Below, one piece after another: positions 16,120-24,688 of a DNA stretch of 43,040 nucleotides (position 1 is its first letter; every line of letters starts with the position of its first letter). Origin of the DNA: Chitinophagaceae bacterium (GTDB taxonomy: Bacteria > Bacteroidota > Bacteroidia > Chitinophagales > Chitinophagaceae); the NCBI GenBank assembly GCA_016786745.1, contig JAEUVS010000061.1, forward strand, positions 1-43,040, written 5' to 3'. A program made the position numbers and the translations under genes. The notes below the pieces were generated by a model. It searched no databases and had not been told where the DNA came from. It worked only from the letters and a program-made list of their open reading frames with translations.

Positions 16120-17226
16120 ATGGCAAAAACTGTAAAGTCCAGATCTGTTTTAACGAACAACTCTCTCCAATTTTTAAGAAACTACATCAACAACCCTTCA
16201 CCGGTAGGCTTCGAAAGCAGCGGCCAGAAACTCTGGCTGAATTACGTAAAACCTTTTGTGAACACAACAATGGTTGATCCTTATGGCACCGCTGTTGGTA
16301 TTATAAATCCCAATGCGCCTTTCAAGGTGGTGATAGAGGCACATGCCGACGAAATCAGCTGGTTTGTCAACTATATTACTCCCGAAGGTGTCATCTACCT
16401 GAAGCGAAACGGCGGTGTGGACCACCAGATCGCGCCGGGGCAACGCGTTTTCATTCACGGGAAAAAAGGTCCGGTAAAGGCTGTATTCGGGTGGCCCGCA
16501 ATACATACAAGAATAAACAGTCCTGAAACAAAAGAGCCGCAGCCTAAAGTAGATAATTTATTCCTCGATAGTGGCGCGAGAAGTAAAAAAGATGTAGAGG
16601 ACCTCGGCATAAGGATCGGTTCCGTTGTTACCTACCAGGACGGCTTCGATGAACTCGCAAACGGACATTACATTGGCCGCGCATTTGATAACCGCGTTGG
16701 CGGATTCATGATCGCGGAAGTAGCAAGACTGCTCAAAGAAAATAAAAAAACACTCCCTTATGGATTATATGTGGTAAACGCGGTGCAGGAAGAAATCGGG
16801 TTGCGCGGCGCGGAAATGATAGCACGACGCATCAGGCCGAACGTGGCCATCATCACCGACGTAACGCACGATACGCACACGCCGATGGTAAACAAAATAA
16901 TTGAAGGCGATGTATTGTGCGGAAGAGGTCCGAGCCTCGCGTTTGGTCCTGCTGTGCACAACAAACTGCTCGACTTTGTGGTTGACGTGGCCAACAAAAA
17001 AAGAATTCCCGTTCAGATGCGGACCGTTTCAAGAAGTACAGGTACCGATACCGATTCATTCGCATATGCTAATGACGGATGTCCTTCGGTACTAATTTCG
17101 ATACCGCTGCGTTATATGCATACAACAGTGGAAATGCTACATAGAGACGATATTGAACAAACTATACGGCTGATGTATGAAACGGTGCTCGCGCTGACGC
17201 CGAAAACAAATTTCAGTTACCTGTGA
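16120..17226 (+). CDS. M42-family metallopeptidase (glutamyl aminopeptidase/endoglucanase-like)
   Basis: This 368-residue cytosolic protein matches the M42 family of di-metal aminopeptidases. Visible ligands and catalytic residues are His75 and Asp77 in EAHADEISW, Asp190 in RAFDNRVGG, Glu224 and Glu225 in VQEEIGLRG, Asp247 in ITDVTHD, and the C-terminal histidine in RYMHTTVEM. M42 enzymes usually form large tetrahedral complexes that trim peptides; some were once misnamed endoglucanases. No signal peptide is visible. Its stop codon overlaps the GTG start of the next small membrane-protein gene by four bases, pointing to one transcript with the methyltransferase. Confidence 0.94.
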   Translation: MAKTVKSRSVLTNNSLQFLRNYINNPSPVGFESSGQKLWLNYVKPFVNTTMVDPYGTAVGIINPNAPFKVVIEAHADEISWFVNYITPEGVIYLKRNGGVDHQIAPGQRVFIHGKKGPVKAVFGWPAIHTRINSPETKEPQPKVDNLFLDSGARSKKDVEDLGIRIGSVVTYQDGFDELANGHYIGRAFDNRVGGFMIAEVARLLKENKKTLPYGLYVVNAVQEEIGLRGAEMIARRIRPNVAIITDVTHDTHTPMVNKIIEGDVLCGRGPSLAFGPAVHNKLLDFVVDVANKKRIPVQMRTVSRSTGTDTDSFAYANDGCPSVLISIPLRYMHTTVEMLHRDDIEQTIRLMYETVLALTPKTNFSYL

Positions 17227-17405
17227 TTGTAAACACCATACTACTGTATGTTGATCCCGGCAGTGGCAGTTACCTGGTACAGGTAATTATTGCAGCGATT
17301 CTTGGCGCGCTGTTTTATTTCAAGTCCATGTGGTGGCGAATAAAAGCGTTCTTTACAAGAAAGAGGAAGGACGCACATCCGAAGAATGACAATCTAAATG
17401 CCTGA
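17223..17405 (+). CDS. Small membrane protein with a YVDPGSGSYL motif
   Basis: This 60-residue protein has one hydrophobic helix (about 19-37) preceded by LLYVDPGSGSYLVQ and followed by a basic tail (RIKAFFTRKRK), so the C-terminus should face the cytoplasm. I have seen the Y-[IV]-D-P-G-[ST]-G-S motif plus membrane anchor in small proteins encoded beside methyltransferase, phosphodiesterase or exopolysaccharide genes in several phyla; no function is known to me. The start is GTG, overlapping the previous stop as GTGA, and the C-terminus overlaps the next start by eight bases. The double overlap argues strongly that it is a real, translated gene. Confidence 0.75.
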   Translation: MIVNTILLYVDPGSGSYLVQVIIAAILGALFYFKSMWWRIKAFFTRKRKDAHPKNDNLNA

Positions 17406-18768
17406 TCCAATAATTCATCCCGCTTCATTCAGGGATCCTTCAGGGTTCGTGTTTCAATGGAACGGAAAAATTTACCGCCAGGTAAATAAGATCTATGCAG
17501 AAGATTACGATCTGCTGATGAATTCCGGGCTGTACAAACATCTCACAGAAAAAAAATTACTGATCGAACATTCGGAAACTGATGAAATAATTGCAGATCC
17601 TACCAACCGGTATAAAACATTACTACCACTACAACTGCATCACATCTCCTATCCGTATGAATGGTGCTTCGATCAGTTGAAAGACGCGGCGCTGCTCACG
17701 ATTTCGATATTGAAAGAGGCCGTTGATCACGGCATGATCATAAAAGACGCCACTCCTTACAATATTCAATTTTATAAATGCGTACCGGTTTTTATAGACA
17801 CGCTTTCATTTGAAAAATACGACGCAGATAATGCATGGGTAGCCTACCGGCAATTCTGCAACATGTTCCTGTTTCCACTCTACCTGGAGCATTATCTCAG
17901 AACAGATATTCAAAAAACACTCGTGGTGTATCCCGACGGCATACCTGTCGACATCACCTCTAAACTGTTGCCATTAAGGAGCAGGACGAGTCTCGGCGTG
18001 TGGCTGCATGTTTATTTACAGAATACTGTTTCAAGAAGCACCGACGGCAGGAAAGACGGAGGAAAATTCAACAGGAGAAAGCTGATGAACCTGGTTGACC
18101 ACCTTGAAAGAACCATAGCTAACATCAAAAGCAGATACAGGCTTTCAGAATGGAACAATTATTACGGCGAAACGATCAGCAGCAAAGAATACCTTGGCGA
18201 GAAAGAGAAAATATTCCGGGAAATGATGACCGCTGCCGGTAGTGGTGGCCCCGCGCTCGATTTGGGAGCAAATGACGGATACTTTTCAAAAATACTGGCA
18301 GCGAACGGTTACGACGTAGTAGCAATTGACAACGACAGCCAGTCGATCCAAAAATTATACAACGAAACAAAGGCGACGCAATCCTGCAACATTACTCCAC
18401 TGGTGATAGATATTGCCAATCCGTCGCCCGCAACAGGCTTTAATAACCGGGAAAGGCCAGGATTTCATGAAAGGTTCGGGCCGAACCTCGTTATCGCGTT
18501 GGCCCTTGTTCATCATCTCGTAATTGGCAGAAATGTTTCCCTGCGTGTTCTTGCGTCGTGGTTTGGCGATATTTCTGAGAAGCTGATTATCGAGTTTGTA
18601 CCGAAGCAGGATGAAAAAGTTCAGCTTATGCTCGCCAGCCGCAAAGACGTGTTCGACGATTATACCGCAGAACATTTTGAGGAGCACTTCCTGCGGTATT
18701 TTACTATTAAGAGGCGCGAACCCATACCCGGCAGCCAGAGGGTGATATACCTCATGGAAAAGAGGTAA
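17398..18768 (+). CDS. Class I SAM-dependent methyltransferase with long N-terminal domain (NoeA-like)
   Basis: This 456-residue protein has two parts. The C-terminal half is a Rossmann methyltransferase: motif I is [14 protein letters not shown] (about 286-299), motif [10 protein letters not shown] follows, and LALVHHLV is motif IV-like. The N-terminal part (about 1-250) contains [25 protein letters not shown], which resembles the H.D....N.....D catalytic loop of kinase-like folds, and a [15 protein letters not shown] stretch typical of NoeA-related proteins. NoeA influences Nod-factor or other surface-sugar modification in rhizobia, but its reaction is not established. It shares overlapping starts with the small membrane protein and M42 gene. 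Methyltransferase assignment is strong; the acceptor is unknown. Confidence 0.87.
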   Translation: MPDPIIHPASFRDPSGFVFQWNGKIYRQVNKIYAEDYDLLMNSGLYKHLTEKKLLIEHSETDEIIADPTNRYKTLLPLQLHHISYPYEWCFDQLKDAALLTISILKEAVDHGMIIKDATPYNIQFYKCVPVFIDTLSFEKYDADNAWVAYRQFCNMFLFPLYLEHYLRTDIQKTLVVYPDGIPVDITSKLLPLRSRTSLGVWLHVYLQNTVSRSTDGRKDGGKFNRRKLMNLVDHLERTIANIKSRYRLSEWNNYYGETISSKEYLGEKEKIFREMMTAAGSGGPALDLGANDGYFSKILAANGYDVVAIDNDSQSIQKLYNETKATQSCNITPLVIDIANPSPATGFNNRERPGFHERFGPNLVIALALVHHLVIGRNVSLRVLASWFGDISEKLIIEFVPKQDEKVQLMLASRKDVFDDYTAEHFEEHFLRYFTIKRREPIPGSQRVIYLMEKR

Positions 18769-18775
18769 TATTTAA

Positions 18776-18783
18776 TACTTTTG
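18776..18783 (+). promoter_or_regulatory. -7 promoter element (TACTTTTG) before bioB
   Basis: TA-CT-TTTG matches the Bacteroidota -7 consensus and lies 17 bases before the bioB ATG at 18801. I see no clear -33 TTG, since the upstream sequence is still the 3' end of the methyltransferase gene. Confidence 0.5.
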
Positions 18784-18800
18784 CGCTAAACCAACTGAGT

Positions 18801-19781
18801 ATGAACGAAGGCCTTAGGAACGACTGGACGATTGAAGAGATAAACGACATCTACAATTTACCGCTTCTCGAACTGGTTCACCGTGCCGCTACTATTCACA
18901 GGCAATACAACGATACGGGTGAGGTACAGGTTTGTACGCTGTTGTCCATCAAAACGGGCGGCTGTTCGGAAGATTGCGCCTATTGCCCGCAGGCGGCACG
19001 CTATAACACCGGCGTGAATGTACAGGCCCTGATGAAGAAGGAAGAGGTACTCGAATACGCCCGTAAGGCAAAAGATGCGGGTTCCACAAGGTTTTGCATG
19101 GGCGCGGCCTGGAGAGAAGTGCGCGATAACCGCGACTTCGACCGGGTTCTCGATATGGTAAAAGGCGTTAATGAAATGGGTATGGAGGTATGCTGCACAC
19201 TCGGTATGCTCACCGAGAGCCAGGCCGAACGGCTGGCAGAAGCGGGACTATACGCTTATAACCATAACCTCGATACATCGTCCGAATATTATGGGGAGAT
19301 CATTACTACCAGGACATACGACGACAGGCTGAAGACCCTCGATAATGTAAGAAAGGCGGGCGTAACGGTGTGCTGTGGCGGGATAATAGGGCTCGGTGAA
19401 AAGCACGACGACCGTATCAGGATGCTTCATACCCTCGCCACGCTTCCCGAACACCCGGAAAGCGTTCCTATCAATGCGCTCGTTGCCATAGAGGGCACTC
19501 CGCTGGCCGATCAACCACGCGTAGATGTTTGGGATATGGTTCGCATGATTGCCACCGCGCGAATCCTGATGCCGGCCACCATGGTAAGGCTAAGTGCGGG
19601 CCGCGCGCAGATGAGCGTAGCCGAACAGGCATTCTGCTTTATGGCAGGCGCCAATTCAATATTTGCAGGCGAAAAACTGCTCACAACACCTAATCCTTCC
19701 TTCGACGACGATATGAAAATGTTCGATCTTCTTGGGCTTACCGCAAGAAAAGCGTTTAAAGAAGAAATGATAAATATCTAA
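18801..19781 (+). CDS. bioB: Biotin synthase
   Basis: Radical-SAM enzyme that inserts sulfur into dethiobiotin to form biotin. The CxxxCxxC cluster motif is present as Cys55, Cys59 and Cys62 ([10 protein letters not shown]). Other family signatures are [34 protein letters not shown] and RLSAGR, the last holding the arginine that contacts the auxiliary cluster. At 326 residues it is full length. No other biotin genes (bioA, bioD, bioF) are in this window. A -7 element lies 17 bases before the start. pgi follows 11 bases after the stop, so the two may be co-transcribed despite unrelated pathways. Confidence 0.97.
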   Translation: MNEGLRNDWTIEEINDIYNLPLLELVHRAATIHRQYNDTGEVQVCTLLSIKTGGCSEDCAYCPQAARYNTGVNVQALMKKEEVLEYARKAKDAGSTRFCMGAAWREVRDNRDFDRVLDMVKGVNEMGMEVCCTLGMLTESQAERLAEAGLYAYNHNLDTSSEYYGEIITTRTYDDRLKTLDNVRKAGVTVCCGGIIGLGEKHDDRIRMLHTLATLPEHPESVPINALVAIEGTPLADQPRVDVWDMVRMIATARILMPATMVRLSAGRAQMSVAEQAFCFMAGANSIFAGEKLLTTPNPSFDDDMKMFDLLGLTARKAFKEEMINI

Positions 19782-19792
19782 TTGTTTTTTTG

Positions 19793-21427
19793 ATGTTCCC
19801 ATCTGTAAATCCGGATAGCACCACGGCCTGGCGTGCGTTAAGTGATCACTACAATGAAGCGCGGACCTGGCGTATAAAAGACCTTTTCAAAAACGATCCG
19901 GACCGGTTCAAAAAGTTTTCAATAAGAAATGGCGATATACTGGTTGACTACAGTAAAAACATCGTCACCGAAAAAACACTTGAATTATTAATCGACCTCG
20001 CGAACGAATGCAAGTTGAAAGAAGCAATCGAGGCGATGTTCACCGGCGAACGGATCAACCGTTCAGAAAACCGGTCCGTACTGCATACCGCACTTAGAAA
20101 TTTTTCCGGCGAGCCGCTTGTAGTGGAGGGCTCCGACATAATGAAAGATATTCACCGGGTACAGGGCCAGATGAAAACATTCTGCGATCGTGTGCATTCA
20201 GGTGAGCACAAAGGTTGCACCGGCAAAAAAATCAAATACATCGTAAACATCGGCATTGGTGGAAGCGATCTTGGTCCGTACATGGTAACCGAGGCGCTTA
20301 AACCTTATTTTGTGAAAGGTATTGAATCGTATTTCATTTCGAATATCGATGGTACGCATATCACGGAAGTGTTGAAAAAGGTAAAAGCGGAAGAAACCAT
20401 TTTCCTGATCGCTTCAAAAACGTTCACAACGCAGGAAACAATGACCAACGCTCAAACCGCACGCGAGTGGTTTTTACGATATGCCGGCGAAGACGATATC
20501 TCCACACACTTCGTAGCCTTATCGACAAACGAAAAGGACGTTGTAAAATTCGGTATAGCCAGGGAGAACATGTTTGTGTTCTGGGATTGGGTTGGCGGAA
20601 GATATTCTATCTGGAGCGCGATCGGTTTGTCTATCGCCCTGTCAATAGGTTACGATAATTACGAACAACTATTACGTGGAGCCTTTGAAACCGACAATCA
20701 CTTCAGGCAAACGGATTTCAAACAAAATATTCCGGTGCTGCTTGCGGTTATCGGCCTTTGGTATACCGATTTTTTCGGTTCACAAACGGAAGCCATTTTA
20801 CCCTACGATCAGTACATGCACAGGTTTGCGGCTTACTTCCAGCAGGGTAATATGGAAAGCAACGGCAAGTCTATTAACCGCAATGGTGAGAAGGTTACTT
20901 ACCCTACAGGACCGGTTATATGGGGCGAACCCGGCACCAATGGCCAGCACGCTTTTTACCAGCTTTTGCACCAGGGAACCGTTATGGTGCCATGCGATTT
21001 TATCGCGCCGGCCATCTCCCATAACCCTATTGGCGACCATCATCAGAAATTACTCTCTAATTTCTTTGCCCAAACCGAAGCGCTGATGAATGGAAAATCA
21101 CTTGAAGAACTGAAACAGGAATCAGGCAGTGATCCGAACGTGATGACATTCAGGCAATTCAGCGGTAACAGACCCACCAACTCAATTCTCATAAAAAAAA
21201 TCACTCCTTACAATCTTGGCCGGTTAATTGCCATGTACGAGCATAAAATATTCGTTCAGGGCGTTATCTGGAACATTTATAGCTTCGACCAGTGGGGTGT
21301 TGAACTTGGAAAACAACTTGCCAATAAAGTTTTGGCCGAGCTTGCTGACGATAAAACCGTCGTTGGGCACGATAGTTCAACCAATGGGCTGATAAATGCG
21401 TATAAGAATATGATAGCGAACAATTAA
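19793..21427 (+). CDS. pgi: Glucose-6-phosphate isomerase
   Basis: Interconverts glucose 6-phosphate and fructose 6-phosphate in glycolysis and gluconeogenesis. The 544-residue length is that of the long-chain bacterial enzyme. Both PGI signatures are present: [18 protein letters not shown] in the middle and [17 protein letters not shown] near the C-terminus. Active-site segments [24 protein letters not shown] and the catalytic-Glu region [10 protein letters not shown] are intact. I start at the ATG at 19793; a TTG one codon earlier is in frame but unnecessary. It follows bioB closely on the same strand. Confidence 0.97.
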   Translation: MFPSVNPDSTTAWRALSDHYNEARTWRIKDLFKNDPDRFKKFSIRNGDILVDYSKNIVTEKTLELLIDLANECKLKEAIEAMFTGERINRSENRSVLHTALRNFSGEPLVVEGSDIMKDIHRVQGQMKTFCDRVHSGEHKGCTGKKIKYIVNIGIGGSDLGPYMVTEALKPYFVKGIESYFISNIDGTHITEVLKKVKAEETIFLIASKTFTTQETMTNAQTAREWFLRYAGEDDISTHFVALSTNEKDVVKFGIARENMFVFWDWVGGRYSIWSAIGLSIALSIGYDNYEQLLRGAFETDNHFRQTDFKQNIPVLLAVIGLWYTDFFGSQTEAILPYDQYMHRFAAYFQQGNMESNGKSINRNGEKVTYPTGPVIWGEPGTNGQHAFYQLLHQGTVMVPCDFIAPAISHNPIGDHHQKLLSNFFAQTEALMNGKSLEELKQESGSDPNVMTFRQFSGNRPTNSILIKKITPYNLGRLIAMYEHKIFVQGVIWNIYSFDQWGVELGKQLANKVLAELADDKTVVGHDSSTNGLINAYKNMIANN

Positions 21428-21485
21428 ACTTGAATGTAATCGTTAAAATCATAGATTCAGGGAAAATTTCAACTTCATACAACCT

Positions 21486-24149
21486 ATGAGAAGTTATACC
21501 GGCCTCGCTGGATTTATTTTAGCTTGTCTCACCATTTATTGCAACATTGCGCGCGCACAGGGACTTTATCCTATCAGCACCGACCAAAAAATCGTCAAAT
21601 CTTCTCTTATTATCGAGGGAAAGGTGATCAGCAAAAAGTCGGCATGGAACGCAAAGCATACCATGATCTATACGACCAACGAGGTTGAGGTGTATAAAGT
21701 TTTCAAAGGTTCCGTTCAGAAAAATACTGTTGAAATTATCACCGTCGGTGGCGCCGTGGATGGGTATGCTATCCAGGCCAGCCACATGCTTGAGCTCAGC
21801 AAGAATGATATAGGCGTGTTCTTTTGCAGACCGCACACTGCGAAATCTGCTCCTCCCGCGTTCAACACTGCACTCGAAGTGTATAGTAGTTCGCAGGGCT
21901 TTCTTAAATATAACCTGTCAACAAAAACAGCAACCGCTCCTTTTATTGAATACACCGACATAGAAGGACTTCTTTACAAAGACCTCAGGGCGAAACTGGG
22001 AAGGAGTCCCGAAATAAAAAATACAAAGTTTAGCATCGAAAGAGCTAAATCGAAATTTCAATCGGACAATTCAACACTCGCGCCGCTAATCAGTAATTTT
22101 TCTCCGTCAACTGTAACAGCAGGAGCATTACAGGATCCGGATAATAACGTGTTAACGATTAACGGGAGCGGTTTTGGCTCAGGCGCAGGTGATGCCGCGG
22201 TTCTTTTTCAACATGCCGATTTAGGCGCAGGTAATAAATACCCGGTTGAATTCTCGAGCCCATTTATTATTTCATGGTCATCGACCCAGATACGTGTACG
22301 CGTGCCTACACAAGCAGGTACGGGACCGATTACTGTTGTTGACAACGCCGGTAATACTGTAAACTCTTCGACTTCGCTTAATGTTTTATATAGCGTACTG
22401 ACCGCAGACTTCGGTGGTGCGATCGGTATTAAACAGTTTAATCTCGGCAACATGAATGGAAGCGGAGGTTACTCTGTAAAATTCAGTACGTCGACAGCGA
22501 ATAGCGGATTGAATATAAATTCGAGCCCTGCAAAGGCAACATTCCTCCGTGCGATGAATACATGGAAAGAAAGTATTGGCCTGAACTTTATTGAAGGAGG
22601 AACAACCTCCCAGCAATCAGTAAATCCCGACGATGGTGAAAATATTGTTGAGTATGATAACGACGGAACCGGTCTCGGCCCCCTCTCCGATGGCGTGCTT
22701 GCTACGTGCTATTCCGGTGTTACTATTTGTACCAACGATCCTGCTAACGCTGCGCGTAAAACAGGTTTTGATATCGTGATCCGCAACACGGGTTATTCTT
22801 CCGGTTCTACGCCGTTTACATTGGGCCCATGCCCTCCTCTTTCAGAAAACTCGAACGTGGTTGACCTGGAAACTGTATTGCTGCATGAACTCGGGCATGC
22901 GCTTAACCTTGGACACATCGTGGACCCGCTGGTGGGCGCGGGCGCAGGAACGGCATCTCCCGGAAAGGTGATGCACTTTTCGATCGCTTATAATCAACGA
23001 AGGATAAGCCTCGATTATGCCGCGAAAACAGGTGGCCTTTACCAGGTAACGCCCCATGGCTATAATTTTGGGAACTGCGTTGTTGGCGACCCCGCAATGG
23101 CGCCGATTGAACCGGTTGTTGAAGCGAAAGATGATTGTCCCGCTACATTTCCGATAAGTACTATTCCCACCGCAACCGTCGTAAACTTCGACCTCGCACA
23201 TGCTACGAGCAACAAGTTTTCGGACCCTGCATTCAATCAGTGGAAAACAGATGGTACAGGATCAAACGTTACCAACACTGCTTTTTACGCTTTTAAAACA
23301 AATCAAACCGGTGGCAACCTCACACTCGAAGTGATGAATTACATCACTACGCCGGCAGCTATCGCCGATTGCCCTTTAGGCTCTACGGGTGTACCTCCAA
23401 AAGGCGTAAAAATTTCGCTTTATAAAGTGAATTCCTGTCCTACCGGTGGATCCTTCCCTACTCCGATCAACTACCAGTTATTCAATAGCGATGGCGAACT
23501 GCCGGTAATAAACGGCCTCGCCGCCAGCAGCACTTACCTCGTAGCTGTCGACGGAATTCAGAATACAAAAGCCATTTTCGATCTTAAGTTTACGGGAACC
23601 GCTTTGCCGGTACAGTCTACTGAATTAACCGGCCTGGTGGTGGGTGCGTATAATGAACTGAGATGGGTAACCGATCCTACATTCGACGTGTTCAGCATGG
23701 TGCTTGAAAGAAGTGAAGATGGTGTATCGTTCCAAGAAATAAAAGAGATATTGGACCAGCAGCAACAGCAGATGGGTCAATACTCCGATCTCAATCCTTT
23801 GCCCGGTCTTAACTACTACCGTTTAAGGGTAGAAAATTCATCAGGCCTGATTCAATATTCGGATGTCGTTACGCTGAACAGGTCGGAGAACGAATTCGTG
23901 ATGAAGATTTCCCCGAATCCTGCAATAAGTGTAATCAACATTGAAATATTAAATAACGACTTCGGTCCATACGGCGCCACTATCTACAATGCGCTTGGTC
24001 AGCAGGTGCTGGTAAGGAAATTCAATGTAAGCACACGCAGGCATGTGGAAACGCTCAGGGTTCGTAACCTTTTGAGAGGAATGTACTTCGTGGTAGTATT
24101 TGGAAAGAACGGAGAGAAAGTAAAATCAGCTACAGTGAAGCTGAAATAA
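21486..24149 (+). CDS. Secreted metzincin-like zinc protease with IPT/TIG domain and type IX sorting domain
   Basis: This 887-residue protein has a signal peptide (1-25, ending ARAQ). An N-terminal domain (about 26-180) resembles small exported beta-barrel domains. An IPT/TIG Ig-like domain follows (about 198-300, with PLISNFSPSTVTAG and NGSGFGS). The protease domain (about 305-530) carries HELGHALNLGH (His467, Glu468, His471, His477) and a downstream VMHFSIA segment suited to the Met-turn. The usual glycine of HExxHxxGxxH is Asn474 here. After a beta-sandwich region, the C-terminus (about 800-887, KISPNPA..., then a LRGMYFVVV segment) is a type A sorting domain that directs outer-membrane export by the type IX system. 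The substrate is unknown; secreted proteolysis is inferred. Confidence 0.9.
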   Translation: MRSYTGLAGFILACLTIYCNIARAQGLYPISTDQKIVKSSLIIEGKVISKKSAWNAKHTMIYTTNEVEVYKVFKGSVQKNTVEIITVGGAVDGYAIQASHMLELSKNDIGVFFCRPHTAKSAPPAFNTALEVYSSSQGFLKYNLSTKTATAPFIEYTDIEGLLYKDLRAKLGRSPEIKNTKFSIERAKSKFQSDNSTLAPLISNFSPSTVTAGALQDPDNNVLTINGSGFGSGAGDAAVLFQHADLGAGNKYPVEFSSPFIISWSSTQIRVRVPTQAGTGPITVVDNAGNTVNSSTSLNVLYSVLTADFGGAIGIKQFNLGNMNGSGGYSVKFSTSTANSGLNINSSPAKATFLRAMNTWKESIGLNFIEGGTTSQQSVNPDDGENIVEYDNDGTGLGPLSDGVLATCYSGVTICTNDPANAARKTGFDIVIRNTGYSSGSTPFTLGPCPPLSENSNVVDLETVLLHELGHALNLGHIVDPLVGAGAGTASPGKVMHFSIAYNQRRISLDYAAKTGGLYQVTPHGYNFGNCVVGDPAMAPIEPVVEAKDDCPATFPISTIPTATVVNFDLAHATSNKFSDPAFNQWKTDGTGSNVTNTAFYAFKTNQTGGNLTLEVMNYITTPAAIADCPLGSTGVPPKGVKISLYKVNSCPTGGSFPTPINYQLFNSDGELPVINGLAASSTYLVAVDGIQNTKAIFDLKFTGTALPVQSTELTGLVVGAYNELRWVTDPTFDVFSMVLERSEDGVSFQEIKEILDQQQQQMGQYSDLNPLPGLNYYRLRVENSSGLIQYSDVVTLNRSENEFVMKISPNPAISVINIEILNNDFGPYGATIYNALGQQVLVRKFNVSTRRHVETLRVRNLLRGMYFVVVFGKNGEKVKSATVKLK

Positions 24150-24160
24150 TTCCGGCCGCA

Positions 24161-24586
24161 TTACCATTTATCAACTTCTTCGCTGGCAGAAGTATTAGGA
24201 GCAGAAACAGGAACCACTGGGGTTGATCCAACTGGAGTTGCTATTGCCACTTCAGGAACTGAATTCTCTTCATGTTCAGTGTCATGCTCGGCAACCTGGT
24301 CGTGGTTGTAGGCGTCGAAATCGAAATCCGGCATCAGGTCAGTCTTAACATAGTCAACTGCTTCTGTAAGCGCTTTCAAAAATTTGTTGAAATCTTCTTT
24401 GTACAGGAAGATTTTGTGCCTGTCGTAACCGTCTTCATTAAATTTTTTGCGGGATTCGGTAATGGTGATGTAGTAATCGTTACCGCGGGTTGCTCTTACA
24501 TCGAAAAAGTATGTTCTTCTTTTACCGGCTCTTATGCGTTTGCTATAAACGCTTTCCATGCGCTTTTCGTTATTGTCGTACGCCAC
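24161..24586 (-). CDS. DUF3276 PUR-domain nucleic-acid-binding protein
   Basis: This 141-residue protein has one PUR repeat (about 8-85) with VYSKRIRAGKRRTYFFDVR, ND.YITITESRK and a helix KEDFNKFLKALTEAVDYV, the beta-beta-beta-beta-alpha pattern of bacterial Pur-alpha homologues. The Borrelia homologue binds single-stranded nucleic acids and RNA. The tail (about 90-141) is acidic and then rich in Pro, Val and Ser, probably disordered. The family is nearly universal in Bacteroidota, usually as a single gene. A promoter with both -33 and -7 elements lies upstream. Its stop lies 11 bases from that of the convergent protease gene. Confidence 0.87.
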   Translation of the reverse strand: MAYDNNEKRMESVYSKRIRAGKRRTYFFDVRATRGNDYYITITESRKKFNEDGYDRHKIFLYKEDFNKFLKALTEAVDYVKTDLMPDFDFDAYNHDQVAEHDTEHEENSVPEVAIATPVGSTPVVPVSAPNTSASEEVDKW

Positions 24587-24631
24587 AAATTTGTGTTTTA
24601 CAGTTTAAGTTTTGGTTTAAGGTAAGTTTTA

Positions 24632-24662
24632 CAAATATAATATTGTTTTAGTATTGGCAAAA
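24632..24662 (-). promoter_or_regulatory. Bacteroidota-type promoter of the PUR-domain gene
   Basis: On the minus strand, TTTTG (24662-24658) is followed after 18 bases by TATATTTG (24639-24632), matching the -33 TTTG and -7 TAnnTTTG elements used by the primary sigma factor of this phylum. The gene starts at 24586, leaving a leader of roughly 40 bases. It is the best-formed promoter I see in the window. Confidence 0.65.
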
Positions 24663-24688
24663 TTTTTACAACCGTGCGTATCGTACTT

